Below are positions 7,407-16,489 of a stretch of DNA of 64,000 nt, piece after piece; positions within the stretch are counted from its first letter, which is position 1; the number at the start of each line of letters is the position of its first letter. Origin of the DNA: Synergistaceae bacterium (lineage in GTDB: Bacteria > Synergistota > Synergistia > Synergistales > Aminobacteriaceae); the NCBI GenBank assembly GCA_009783355.1, contig WRHH01000008.1, positions 1-64,000 of the forward strand, given 5' to 3'. The translations under genes were made by a program, and so were the position numbers. Below the pieces are notes generated by a model, which did not search any database, had not been told where the DNA came from, and was given only the letters and a program-made list of their open reading frames with translations.

Positions 7407-10400
7407 ATGTCAGTTCGTAAAATTATATTTTCAGCGTTAGCAGTACTTTTATTATTCACAGGCGCGGTGCTTGCTTTCCCGCATGACCCGAATCCAAGCA
7501 CAATTGATTCGGTCAGATTTCCAGGAGACTGGACAAATACGTTAAGATCACTTAATGTTGACAATTTGAGAATTCTTCAATTCATGATAGAAGAGTTTAA
7601 GACCACCGGCGCCGGAAAGGGCGGGGCAAGGGATTTGAATATCTGGAATTCGCCAAGCTTTAGCCCTGACAAAGTGTCGCAGGATGAAGCCACATGGGAG
7701 CATTTGCTCAACAATCCCGGGTCGGCTGTTCCAGCCTCGGTCGGAAGATCTTTGATGACAACTCATGATGAATTGGTGGCTTTCATTGAGGCGATGCCCA
7801 AGACCAACCTTACGGTCGAGTATCTAGGCGAAATTCCAAGGGGCTTCCCTTTTCCGTTCCTGATTTTCTCTATGGAGAAGGATCGCACTCCTGCGGGGCT
7901 TGCCTCAACCGGTAAACCGCTTGTCTGGATTCAGGGAGCAATTCACGGCGGAGAATGGAGCGGCGGAGAAGCAGCCCTCACACTGGCTAACGACCTCGCG
8001 AGAGGAAGATATGATAATCTTCTCAATAAGGTCAACGTAGTGATGACTCCCCGCATCAACGGGGACGGTGTGAAACGCCCGATAAGGACGACGGACGACC
8101 TTCTTGCGCTTCAGTGGACTCCAACGCCTGAAGCGAGGGACCTTAACCGCGACAACGTGCTTCTTGACCTTCATGTTTCCCGCGTTATGAAAAAGATGTT
8201 CGCCGCTTACTCCCCGCATTTTTGCGTCGACCTTCACGAGCGCGGCGCAACAAATATTGTCTCAGCCATAACAAACAGATATGGCTTGAAGTTTGACAGC
8301 GACGCCGGCGACATCGGCCCGGCAGGTTCTCAGATCCTTCAGATTCCGAAAGAGATAACAAGGATCCGTTTTGAGTATATGGAAAAAGACCTTGCGAAAT
8401 TCGGCGAACAGTTCGGCCTAACTTTCGGACTCTATCGCGAAGGAACGGACACGCACGCACACGGACAGAGCAACAACTATGCGAGCACTTGGGCGAACTG
8501 GACGCCTCAGCCGGGCGAGCCGAGCGCCGGACCGTACGCGGAAGCCAACTATACAGGCGGCTTTATAACCAATCAGGCGTGGGATCCCGATGCGCCTTAT
8601 TATCTCCTCGCCGAGCCCGCATACATTACCCGCACCGCCAACAACATAAACGCCATGCCTGGCGTAGTGAGCCAACTTTTTGAGAATAAGTCGGGTCCCA
8701 CTAATGTCGGGAACAGGGGCATGTGGGAGCGCAGAGTAGCGACGGCATATGTTTGCTGCCTTTCGACCATAACGACGGCCGCAAACAGGGCGGAAGAACT
8801 GATGCCAATGATCAGCAACATAAGAAAACAGTGGCTTGAAAAGGGTAAGACCGTAACTTCTGATGATATGGTAGCTATCCTTATGGTTCCGGAGAAGCCC
8901 ACTTTCTGGAATGACGGCAAGCCTGAAATAGGGTATGAAGGCAGAGAAGTCGGCTATACGGCAATTGATATCACCGGTTTGCCGACGACAATAACGAGCA
9001 TGTCGATAAAAGCAGGCGTGCAACATACGATAAGATACGATGTAACGAAAGCTCTTAAATATGTAGGCCTCGGCATGGGACTTCCAAATACAAAGAACAA
9101 CGCCTATATCGCGGTCAGTGACGACTCCGGCACGCGGGACTATCAGATATTCAAATTTGAGCGGACATGGTTAGGTTGGGCTATGAGGGAGCGCATCCGT
9201 CCTTACGCCTACATTTTTGAGGGGCAATACGCCAACGAGCTTGCTACCCGAATGATGCTTGCCGGTATCAAGGTTAAGCGCCTTGCAGAGGATGTGACTA
9301 TTGATGTTGAAGGTTGGCATTACAATAGAACTCCTTTTGTCAATCTTGCCGACGGCGGTTCCACCGGTTGGTTGAACAGGGACGTTACGGTATATGGGAT
9401 CAAGAACAGGGAGTTCAAAAAGGACGCATTCGTTGTTTACCTTGCGCAGCCTCTTGTACACCTCATTCCTATCTACATGGAGCCCGATATCTCGTCAAAC
9501 GTCGCTTCCTGTATATTCCTTCCGTACATGAGCGTTGCAGCAGGCGGCGCATCGACCGGGAGCTTGTCCCCTACATTAGTTGGAGTGGAGATGCCGGCCT
9601 ATCGTTACCTCAAAACGGTCGACCTTCCCACATACGACGTAAATCATTTCCTTCCTCTTGTTAACAGAGGCGCCGTTGTTCGTTTCTTCTCGTATCATAC
9701 GCAGGACGATACTGCTGCTGTAAGCGCGGCTTGCGGAGAGAAATATATAAAGGTTTACGATTACGACTTTCAGGTTCACACAAGAACGGACGCCCTTGTT
9801 GGCGGCAGATTTGATATAGATCTTCCGACAAGCAATAATACAACAGGTTATCTTATTCTTTCGAAGAGCGGATATCAGAAGCTGGCGACGCATGGAACCA
9901 TGTCCGGCTGGAATATAGGCACGGTGGTGGTTGCTGATCATGGGCTCGCTCCGTTCACGATAGATTTGAATTCGATGGATCAACCAATTGTAGGCGACGG
10001 AAGCAACCGCACGCTGCCAAAAGCATTGCCGGCAACCGACGACTTGATTGGCGTACGCATTGTTGAATTATTGGAGAAGCCAATAAGCAGTATATTCATA
10101 GGTGGTGTGCTTCCTCCGGACTACATAGAAACAGAAGATGGTTTCGAGTATACGAAGTTGATTTCCGATAAAGGCACACTGTTAAGCGACTCCATGCTTG
10201 ACGGCTGGAAAATAGTCGGCGTAGCTCCGCATAGCGGCAGTAACTGGAAAGCATTCTTCGAAAATGGAAAGCTTACAATAAAGTTCTCCGGCGATGCATT
10301 CGATCAAGTAGTGACAGTGACGCTTGAAAATATCGTTACAGGCGAACTGATGGATATTGATATCCTGTTCGCAGGCGAGAAAGAGAGCATTTGGGATAGA

Positions 10401-10490
10401 ATACTTGACAAAGCAGGCTGCAATGGCGGAATTGTGATGCTGGCGCTGTTTGCTGTATTGCCGATGATCATTAGGAGGAAAGTAAAATAA
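7407..10490 (+). CDS. Secreted M14-type zinc carboxypeptidase-like protein with Synerg-CTERM anchor
   Basis: A 1027-residue exported protein. Residues 1-23 form a signal peptide ending at VLAFP. The M14 peptidase-like domain spans about residues 130-480. GAIHGGEWSGGE (about 178-189) gives the HxxE zinc ligands, DLNRDN (about 246) matches the substrate-binding Arg region, and CVDLHERG (about 272-279) gives the third His ligand. A candidate catalytic Glu lies in YREGTDTHAHG. About 500 further residues are probably beta-rich. The C-terminus (about 1004-1027) is GCNGGIVMLALFAVLPMI followed by basic residues, a Synerg-CTERM sorting tail like those at 57486 and 59295. GGAGG precedes the ATG. It probably trims peptides outside the inner membrane. 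Confidence 0.82.
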   Translation: MSVRKIIFSALAVLLLFTGAVLAFPHDPNPSTIDSVRFPGDWTNTLRSLNVDNLRILQFMIEEFKTTGAGKGGARDLNIWNSPSFSPDKVSQDEATWEHLLNNPGSAVPASVGRSLMTTHDELVAFIEAMPKTNLTVEYLGEIPRGFPFPFLIFSMEKDRTPAGLASTGKPLVWIQGAIHGGEWSGGEAALTLANDLARGRYDNLLNKVNVVMTPRINGDGVKRPIRTTDDLLALQWTPTPEARDLNRDNVLLDLHVSRVMKKMFAAYSPHFCVDLHERGATNIVSAITNRYGLKFDSDAGDIGPAGSQILQIPKEITRIRFEYMEKDLAKFGEQFGLTFGLYREGTDTHAHGQSNNYASTWANWTPQPGEPSAGPYAEANYTGGFITNQAWDPDAPYYLLAEPAYITRTANNINAMPGVVSQLFENKSGPTNVGNRGMWERRVATAYVCCLSTITTAANRAEELMPMISNIRKQWLEKGKTVTSDDMVAILMVPEKPTFWNDGKPEIGYEGREVGYTAIDITGLPTTITSMSIKAGVQHTIRYDVTKALKYVGLGMGLPNTKNNAYIAVSDDSGTRDYQIFKFERTWLGWAMRERIRPYAYIFEGQYANELATRMMLAGIKVKRLAEDVTIDVEGWHYNRTPFVNLADGGSTGWLNRDVTVYGIKNREFKKDAFVVYLAQPLVHLIPIYMEPDISSNVASCIFLPYMSVAAGGASTGSLSPTLVGVEMPAYRYLKTVDLPTYDVNHFLPLVNRGAVVRFFSYHTQDDTAAVSAACGEKYIKVYDYDFQVHTRTDALVGGRFDIDLPTSNNTTGYLILSKSGYQKLATHGTMSGWNIGTVVVADHGLAPFTIDLNSMDQPIVGDGSNRTLPKALPATDDLIGVRIVELLEKPISSIFIGGVLPPDYIETEDGFEYTKLISDKGTLLSDSMLDGWKIVGVAPHSGSNWKAFFENGKLTIKFSGDAFDQVVTVTLENIVTGELMDIDILFAGEKESIWDRILDKAGCNGGIVMLALFAVLPMIIRRKVK

Positions 10491-10525
10491 AGTGAGGAGT
10501 TAGAAGTGAGGAATTAGGAGTGAAA
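10491..10525. repeat. Heptamer array after the M14 gene
   Basis: Five degenerate heptamers, AGTGAGG, AGTTAGA, AGTGAGG, AATTAGG, AGTGAAA, begin at the first base after the TAA stop codon. Confidence 0.75.
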
Positions 10526-10552
10526 TGACTCTGCACTTCCTCCAAAAACAAA

Positions 10553-10672
10553 AACTGTAACAAAAGGCCAATTTTGATACAAATAACAGAGAAAAGATAA
10601 CAGAAGGGGCGATTCGCTAGGAACCGCCCCTTCAATATATTATGCACACAAGCAGAATAACTGTAATTTTGA
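10553..10672. repeat. Degenerate MITE-like copy
   Basis: Starts with AACTGTAACAAAAGG, close to the left end of the element at 59299. It then has CCGCCCCTTCAATATATTAT followed by GCACACA, matching the middle of that element. An internal hairpin GGGGCG...CGCCCC is present. The right inverted repeat is decayed, so the boundaries are approximate. Confidence 0.45.
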
Positions 10673-10794
10673 ATATCAGTGTTAAACTTTTGACACCTTG
10701 CCGGGCGATGTTAAAAAAATGATAGAAGACGAAAATGCTTACGAATAGAATATACGCAAGAGGCATAAGTTACCTTTTATGCTATTAAAAAAGC

Positions 10795-10820
10795 AAAAGA
10801 CCGCCGCAAGGCGGTTTTTT
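10795..10820 (+). terminator. Intrinsic terminator upstream of asrA
   Basis: ACCGCC-GCAA-GGCGGT is a 6-bp GC-rich stem with a stable GNRA-like tetraloop, followed by TTTTT. It lies about 300 nt after the M14 gene and isolates asrA from upstream transcription. Confidence 0.75.
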
Positions 10821-10870
10821 ACAATAAGCATATTCGTCTTTCATTTTTCTCGCAACTCGCCACTATTTTC

Positions 10871-10903
10871 ACTCCTAACTCCTAACTCCTAACTCCTAAC
10901 TCC
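10871..10903. repeat. Heptamer array ACTCCTA x4
   Basis: Four perfect ACTCCTA units (10871-10898) and a partial fifth. It lies just upstream of the asrA promoter region and is preceded by related ACTCGCC words. Confidence 0.9.
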
Positions 10904-10927
10904 ACACTATTATTAACAGTTCTATGC

Positions 10928-10933
10928 TATAAT
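10928..10933 (+). promoter_or_regulatory. Putative -10 element of the asr-heme operon
   Basis: TATAAT lies 70 nt before the asrA start, directly after the heptamer array. The -35 region is not a good match to consensus, so an activator may be needed; this is inference. Confidence 0.35.
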
Positions 10934-11003
10934 CCTTTTGCAGCTTGCTTTAAAAAGGTCATTTATATTTCATATTTTGGAAGAAAAAGGGAGGGGTCCC
11001 CAA

Positions 11004-12041
11004 ATGGGTTTTAGCCTTAGTTTAGAAAAGGCCAACGCGATTTTAAACGAGCTAAAAAAAGAGTATAGAATATATGCTCCAAAGAGATTTGAGAAGCAGG
11101 GCAGATATTCGGACACCGACATCATTCGTTACGATGAAATTGATAGTATTGAAGAGATAGTGACGGGCGAAAAGTCTACCTATTCACCGAAAGAAGTGCT
11201 ATTCCCGATTACGCAGACCATACTGTATTTCACCGAGGACGAATACCGCGAGACGAAGATGGACGACAAAAAGATTTTGATATTTATGAGGCCGTGCGAC
11301 ATCAACGCGAGGAAAGTTCAGGAAAGAATTTACATGGGTAACGGCGGATTTGACGATTTTTACTACAAACGCCTCCGGGAAAAAGTTAAATTTGTGATGA
11401 TGGAATGCACGAAAGGATGGGACACTTGTTTTTGCGTCTCAATGGGCACAAACAAAGCTACAAATTACGCCGCTGCCGTTCGCTTCCTTGAGGATGGCAT
11501 TCTGCTCGACGTCAAGGACGAAGAACTTCAGGGCTATTTTGCGGACGTAGCGAAAGCCCCGTTCGAGGTCGAATTCATTGAAGGCAACGAGACTGTGGTG
11601 GAACTGCCGCAGATTCCGGATAAGAAAGTATTAAACGCGATTAAAGCGCATCCCATGTGGGATGAATACAATTCGCGCTGTATCGCCTGCGGGGCGTGTA
11701 CCATCGCTTGCGGGACGTGTACGTGTTTTACGACGACCGATCTTTTCTATACGCAGAATGCAAACGTCGGAGAACGCAGAAGGACATACTCTTCCTGCCA
11801 AATAGACGGATTCGATGAAATGGCGGGCGGTTTAATATTTAGAAAAAGTTATGCTGACACTATGAGATACAAAGTGTTGCATAAGGTGCATGATTACAAA
11901 GAGCGTTTTGGCGAAAACATGTGCGTCGGATGCGGCAGATGCACGGACAGATGCCCGCAGTTTATTTCTTTTAGCCATACGATAGAAAAACTAAATCATG
12001 CGATAAAAGAAATCTGTGAGCAACCCGTCAGTCAATCATAA
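11004..12041 (+). CDS. asrA: Anaerobic sulfite reductase subunit A
   Basis: A 345-residue iron-sulfur protein of the AsrA family, which passes electrons toward the catalytic subunit of NADH-dependent sulfite reductase. The C-terminal half has two ferredoxin-like cysteine clusters, CIACGACTIACGTCTCF (about residues 227-243) and CVGCGRCTDRCPQ (about 310-322). FMRPCDINARKVQ and WDTCFCVSMG are further conserved segments. ATG 11004 is chosen because GGGAGGGG lies about 8 nt upstream and the next in-frame upstream start at 10938 has no such site. It is the first of seven same-strand genes combining sulfite reduction and siroheme synthesis. Confidence 0.93.
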   Translation: MGFSLSLEKANAILNELKKEYRIYAPKRFEKQGRYSDTDIIRYDEIDSIEEIVTGEKSTYSPKEVLFPITQTILYFTEDEYRETKMDDKKILIFMRPCDINARKVQERIYMGNGGFDDFYYKRLREKVKFVMMECTKGWDTCFCVSMGTNKATNYAAAVRFLEDGILLDVKDEELQGYFADVAKAPFEVEFIEGNETVVELPQIPDKKVLNAIKAHPMWDEYNSRCIACGACTIACGTCTCFTTTDLFYTQNANVGERRRTYSSCQIDGFDEMAGGLIFRKSYADTMRYKVLHKVHDYKERFGENMCVGCGRCTDRCPQFISFSHTIEKLNHAIKEICEQPVSQS

Positions 12042-12055
12042 GCGAGGCGAGAAAA

Positions 12056-12850
12056 ATGATAATTAATCCAGTAATGCCTAAACCTTGTAAGATTATTGAT
12101 ATTATTCGAGAGAATAAGAATGAATACACGTTTCGCGTGGAATCAGATATTACGCCGGAACACGGTCAATTTCTCCAGCTTTCCATTCCAAAGGTCGGAG
12201 AAGCCCCGATTTCCGCCAGCGGATTCGGCGACGGGTATTTGGATTTTACGATTCGCTCGGTTGGAAAAGTAACTAACGAAATGTTTGCCCTAAAGCCAGG
12301 CGATATGCTCTTTTTAAGAGGAGCGTATGGGGTAGGGTGGCCGATTGAAGAGATAAGCGGGAAACATTTGGTCGTAATAACCGGCGGAACCGGTCTTGCG
12401 CCCGTCAAAAGCCTTTTAAGTAAATGCCTGAACGAACCTGAGTTTGTGAAGAGCGTCTTTATTATAAGCGGGTTTAAAAACGAAGATGGAATACTGTTTA
12501 AGAACGACCTTGAATCGTATAAAAAGAATTTCAAGACAGTTTACTCGCTTGATATCGATAAGATAGATGGCTGGGAAGTCGGGTTTGTCACAGAGCACGT
12601 GAATAAAATCCCTATTAAGGACTATGAAGACAACTATGCGATACTCGTGGTCGGGCCTCCTGTTATGATGAAGTTCACCGCGCTTGAATGCTTAAAGAAC
12701 GGCGCAAAGGAAGAGAATATTTGGGTTTCTTTTGAGCGAAAGATGTCCTGTGCAATTGGGAAATGCGGGCATTGCCGCATCGACGAAGTATACGTATGCC
12801 TCGACGGTCCGGTGTTTAATTATAAACAAGCCAAAGATTTAGTTGATTAA
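12056..12850 (+). CDS. asrB: Anaerobic sulfite reductase subunit B
   Basis: A 264-residue flavoprotein of the ferredoxin-NADP reductase type. The FAD-binding beta-barrel covers about residues 10-100. The NAD(P)H-binding domain starts at VVITGGTGLAPVKSLL (about 105-120). The C-terminal CAIGKCGHCRIDEVYVC holds the [2Fe-2S] cluster also seen in dihydroorotate dehydrogenase electron-transfer subunits. It feeds NADH electrons to AsrA and AsrC. It starts 14 nt after asrA with GCGAGGCGAG as ribosome binding site. Confidence 0.93.
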   Translation: MIINPVMPKPCKIIDIIRENKNEYTFRVESDITPEHGQFLQLSIPKVGEAPISASGFGDGYLDFTIRSVGKVTNEMFALKPGDMLFLRGAYGVGWPIEEISGKHLVVITGGTGLAPVKSLLSKCLNEPEFVKSVFIISGFKNEDGILFKNDLESYKKNFKTVYSLDIDKIDGWEVGFVTEHVNKIPIKDYEDNYAILVVGPPVMMKFTALECLKNGAKEENIWVSFERKMSCAIGKCGHCRIDEVYVCLDGPVFNYKQAKDLVD

Positions 12851-12865
12851 GGCGGGTGACTAATA

Positions 12866-13915
12866 ATGAATCATGATATAGATATCAAAAATACGAGGAT
12901 AAATTGTTTTCGTCAGTCCAAAATCAAAGGGGAATTTTTGCTTCAGATGCGCGTCCCGGGCGGCACGCTTGACGCAAAATACCTGGAGTTTGTACAGCAT
13001 ATATGCAAGACCTGGGGCAACGGGCTGTTTCATTTCGGTATGCGTCAGTGTTTCAACGTGCCGGGCATAAAATATGAAAGCATCCCGGCCGTCAATGCAT
13101 ACATAAAAGAGTACCTTGAAGGCGTTGAAGTCGGAATGTGCAACGTAAAAATGGATGACACTGAACACGGATTCCCGACTATAGGCGGAAGAAACATCAT
13201 GTCCTGCATCGGAAACGAGCATTGTATCAAGGCTAACGTCAATACTTTCGCTCTAGCAAGAAAAATTGAGCCGCTTATTTTTCCCGGTCATTATCACGTG
13301 AAGATAGCGGTAGCCGGATGCCCGAACGATTGCGGAAAGGCGCATTTTAACGATTTTGGCATGATCGGTATTGCAAAGATGGAGTATCACCAGGAGCGCT
13401 GCATCGGTTGCGGCGCCTGCGTGGACGCGTGTTCTCATCACGCGACCGGCGTACTGAAACTCAATGAATTTAACAAGATAGACAAAGACGATTGTTGCTG
13501 CGTTGGCTGCGGCGAGTGTACGCTCATTTGCCCCGCAAGCGCGTGGACGAGACTTCCGACAAAATTTTTCCGCGTACTGCTCGGAGCGCGTACCGGAAAA
13601 CAGGAAGCGCGCATGGCAAAAACGTTTTTGACATGGGTAACGGAGGATGTTATTCTACAGCTTTTCGCAAACTGGCCGAAATTCAGCGCGTGGGTGCTTG
13701 ACTATAAGCCTGAATACCTGCATGGAGGGCACCTCATTGACCGCGCGGGTTATCAGAAATTTAAGGAAATCATGCTTGACGGGGTGAAATTAAATCCTGA
13801 AGCAAAAGTTGCGGATAATATCTACTGGGCGGAAACCGAATACAGACGCGATATACACGTTAAACCATTGGCTGAACATAAGAAAGCGGGGCCGGGGGCA
13901 ACTTCGGGGCATTAA
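12866..13915 (+). CDS. asrC: Anaerobic sulfite reductase subunit C (catalytic, siroheme)
   Basis: A 349-residue subunit that reduces sulfite to sulfide. The siroheme/[4Fe-4S] motif is split as usual: MSCIGNEHCIKANVN (about residues 111-125) and AVAGCPNDCGKAHFNDFG (about 148-165). Two ferredoxin motifs follow, CIGCGACVDACSHHA and CCVGCGECTLICPAS. It follows asrB by 15 nt with GGCGGGTG upstream. The downstream genes make the siroheme it needs. Confidence 0.93.
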   Translation: MNHDIDIKNTRINCFRQSKIKGEFLLQMRVPGGTLDAKYLEFVQHICKTWGNGLFHFGMRQCFNVPGIKYESIPAVNAYIKEYLEGVEVGMCNVKMDDTEHGFPTIGGRNIMSCIGNEHCIKANVNTFALARKIEPLIFPGHYHVKIAVAGCPNDCGKAHFNDFGMIGIAKMEYHQERCIGCGACVDACSHHATGVLKLNEFNKIDKDDCCCVGCGECTLICPASAWTRLPTKFFRVLLGARTGKQEARMAKTFLTWVTEDVILQLFANWPKFSAWVLDYKPEYLHGGHLIDRAGYQKFKEIMLDGVKLNPEAKVADNIYWAETEYRRDIHVKPLAEHKKAGPGATSGH

Positions 13916-13923
13916 ATAATATA

Positions 13924-13960
13924 CAAGAAATATCGCGCATTTTGATATTTCTTGCGTTTT
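13924..13960 (+). terminator. Hairpin between asrC and hemC, partial terminator
   Basis: An 11-bp perfect stem CAAGAAATATC/GATATTTCTTG with a 9-nt loop, followed by CGTTTTA. The stem is AT-rich and the T-run short, so it may attenuate rather than end transcription into the heme genes. Confidence 0.5.
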
Positions 13961-13977
13961 ATCGTAGAAAGAGACTT

Positions 13978-14877
13978 ATGAAGATAAAAATTGGGACGAG
14001 AGAATCGTCGCTTGCGCTTGCGCAGGCGGATCTTATAGCGGATGGCTTAAGAAATGCTGAGCCCTGTTTAGAAATTGAAAAGGTTATCGTTAAGACAAAA
14101 GGCGACCTGATTTTAGATCGCCCGTTGCATGAAATACCGGACAAAGGTTTATTCGTAAAAGCGCTTGATGATAAACTTTTGTCCGGTGAAGTTGATATTG
14201 CGGTGCATAGTATGAAAGATATGCCGACGAGTCTGCCGGAAAAAGTATCCATGATACCGGTTTTGAAGCGGGAAGAACCGCGCGACGCATTAATTACTCG
14301 CAACGGAAAGCTTCTGTTTGAAGAGCTTAAAGCGGGGGCCAGGATTGGCACGAGCAGCAAGCGGCGCGCATATCAGCTTAAGATTGCGCGGCCTGACCTT
14401 GAGATCGTTTCGCTTCGCGGAAATATTCATACGCGCCTTGAAAAAATGTGCGAAGAAGATTACGACGGGGTTGTGCTCGCTGCGGCCGGGCTTTATAGGG
14501 TAGGGCTAGAGAATAGGATATCGCACCTTTTCAAAATTGAAGAAATAGTTCCGGCGCCAACGCAGGGGATTTTATGCGCCGAATTCCGGGCAGAGGACGA
14601 GATAATCAAGAATAGTTTACTAAAGCTTTGCGACCGGGAAACAGTAATATGCGCGAACATTGAGCGTATGCTGCTCTCGGCTATCAACGGCGGATGTCAT
14701 GTACCGTTTGGAGCGTATTGCGAATTATCCGGCGCGGAGTTCAAGCTTCACGCTGTGTATGGTGATCGGGACGGAGCGCGTTTAACGCGCGACCATATGG
14801 TCGGAGTAATAGACCGCGCTTCTGAAGCAATTATGACGTTTGCTCGCAAACTGATGAACTATGTCAAAGGTGAATAG
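13978..14877 (+). CDS. hemC: Porphobilinogen deaminase (hydroxymethylbilane synthase)
   Basis: A 299-residue enzyme that joins four porphobilinogens into hydroxymethylbilane. Conserved parts include KIGTRESSLALAQA at the start, VHSMKDMPTSLP (about residues 78-89), GTSSKRRAYQL (about 126-136) and SLRGNIHTRL. INGGCHVPFGAY contains the Cys that carries the dipyrromethane cofactor. ATG 13978 is used since the protein starts exactly at the conserved first strand; the upstream extension crosses the hairpin. The ribosome binding site (GAAAGAG) is modest. It forms a siroheme block with the next three genes. Confidence 0.95.
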   Translation: MKIKIGTRESSLALAQADLIADGLRNAEPCLEIEKVIVKTKGDLILDRPLHEIPDKGLFVKALDDKLLSGEVDIAVHSMKDMPTSLPEKVSMIPVLKREEPRDALITRNGKLLFEELKAGARIGTSSKRRAYQLKIARPDLEIVSLRGNIHTRLEKMCEEDYDGVVLAAAGLYRVGLENRISHLFKIEEIVPAPTQGILCAEFRAEDEIIKNSLLKLCDRETVICANIERMLLSAINGGCHVPFGAYCELSGAEFKLHAVYGDRDGARLTRDHMVGVIDRASEAIMTFARKLMNYVKGE

Positions 14878-14914
14878 CGTTGAGTCAGACTTATCCAGAA
14901 CATAGCGGAATATT

Positions 14915-16489
14915 ATGTCGTCTATAGATTTCACGGAAACTAATAAAGGACGCGTTGATCTTGTCGGCGCCGGTCCCGGCGACCCGGGGCTTTTGACGGT
15001 CAAAGGACAAACGCGGATAAAAGAGGCGGACGTAGTCGTTTACGATAGACTTGCAGTTGAGTGGCCGTTTCTTGATACAAAAGAGGGCTGCCTAATGGTT
15101 TATGTTGGAAAAGCCGCGTCGGATCATGTTATGCCGCAGGATAATATCAATGAAATGTTGTATCAGTACGCAAAGTGCGGGAAAAAAGTAGTGCGGCTTA
15201 AAGGCGGGGACCCATTTGTTTTTGGCCGCGGCGGCGAAGAGGCGGAATATCTTGTTAAGCGGGGAATAGAAGTAGAAGTTGTACCAGGAGTTACTTCCGC
15301 GCTCGCGGGGCCGTTATATGCGGGTATTCCAGTGACGCACAGGGCGATGGCTTCATCATTTCATGTTATAACAGGACATAGAAAGAATAATGAACCTGAT
15401 ACGATTGATTATTCAGCGCTTACAAGGCTTTCCGGTACACTTATTTTTTTGATGGGAATTTCTAATTTAGAAAAAATACAGGACAATCTTCTAAAAAATG
15501 GTATGAATGAAGAGACGCCCGTTGCGATAATCTCTCATGCGACAACTCCAAAGCAGAAGACTATAGTATCGACGCTAAAAGAAATTGTCCAAACGGCAAA
15601 TAAGCACTCTGACTTGTCACCGGCTCTCATTGTGATAGGAGAGGTCGTCAAATTGCGGGAAAACCTGTCGTTTTTTGAAAGTAAACCATTGTTTTCAAAA
15701 ACTATCGTTGTCACGCGAGCCAGGGAGAAAATAAGCGAATTATCGGGCGAACTCTTCGGGTTGGGCGCGAACGTAATAGCGCTGCCAATGATTAGAATAG
15801 AAAAAATTATAAACGCGGAAAAAATGAAAGAAATTACATCGTCGTTTTCGCAGTTTAAGTATGTGATTTTTACGAGCGAAAACGGGGTGCGAATCTTTTT
15901 TGAAGAGTTGCACGCTTTGCGTTGCGACGCGCGTATTTTCTCGGGTAAAGTTATATGCGCAATAGGAAGAAAAACTAAGGAAGCTTTGTTTCGTCATGGG
16001 ATTTGCGCGGATGTTGCGCCAGAAACAGGAGCGAGCGAAGCGCTTTGGGAGAAGCTCTCGGATATAATTAAGAAAGAGGATAACGCGCTTTTAGTTCAAG
16101 CAAAAAACGGAAGAAAGTATCTGTCTCGAGCTCTTAAAAAATCCTGTAACCTGACTGAGATTTTTCCGTATGAAACAAAAGCGGAAGAAACAGAGGTCGA
16201 GAGATTAAGGGAGCTTGTCAAAACCGGGCAGATTGACGCGATTACATTTACGAGTTCGTCAACTGTCGCAAATTTTCTTTCGCATATCTCCGTTGAGGAA
16301 TTAAAAGAGAATAATGTTTTACTTTTCTCCATTGGAGAGAGTACGACAAAAACAATTGAAGAAGCAGGACTGCGCGTCTGCGCAGAAAGTGAAAAAACTT
16401 GTGTTCGCTCGCTTGCGGAAGCAGTGAAGCGCGCTTTTTGCGAAAGAAGGAGAGAGAGGGAATGTATAGGCCAAGAAGGCTTCGGCTAA
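14915..16489 (+). CDS. Fused uroporphyrinogen-III C-methyltransferase / uroporphyrinogen-III synthase
   Basis: A 524-residue two-domain enzyme (CobA-HemD type). Residues about 13-250 are the SAM-dependent methyltransferase: VDLVGAGPGDPGLLT, LKGGDPFVFGRGGEEAEYL, VVPGVTSALAGPLYAGIPVT and LIFLMGISNL. It converts uroporphyrinogen III to precorrin-2. Residues about 265-510 are uroporphyrinogen-III synthase (KTIVVTRAREKISELSGEL, FTSENGVRIFFEEL, DAITFTSSSTVANFL). Such fusions are common in anaerobic Firmicutes and Synergistota. The ribosome binding site is weak. The 3' end overlaps hemB by 28 nt. Confidence 0.93.
   Translation: MSSIDFTETNKGRVDLVGAGPGDPGLLTVKGQTRIKEADVVVYDRLAVEWPFLDTKEGCLMVYVGKAASDHVMPQDNINEMLYQYAKCGKKVVRLKGGDPFVFGRGGEEAEYLVKRGIEVEVVPGVTSALAGPLYAGIPVTHRAMASSFHVITGHRKNNEPDTIDYSALTRLSGTLIFLMGISNLEKIQDNLLKNGMNEETPVAIISHATTPKQKTIVSTLKEIVQTANKHSDLSPALIVIGEVVKLRENLSFFESKPLFSKTIVVTRAREKISELSGELFGLGANVIALPMIRIEKIINAEKMKEITSSFSQFKYVIFTSENGVRIFFEELHALRCDARIFSGKVICAIGRKTKEALFRHGICADVAPETGASEALWEKLSDIIKKEDNALLVQAKNGRKYLSRALKKSCNLTEIFPYETKAEETEVERLRELVKTGQIDAITFTSSSTVANFLSHISVEELKENNVLLFSIGESTTKTIEEAGLRVCAESEKTCVRSLAEAVKRAFCERRRERECIGQEGFG

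Noticed and set aside
8418-9026. Long minus-strand ORF inside the M14 gene
   Set aside because: Lies opposite a clear coding gene, with Arg/Cys-rich low-quality sequence and no ribosome binding site.
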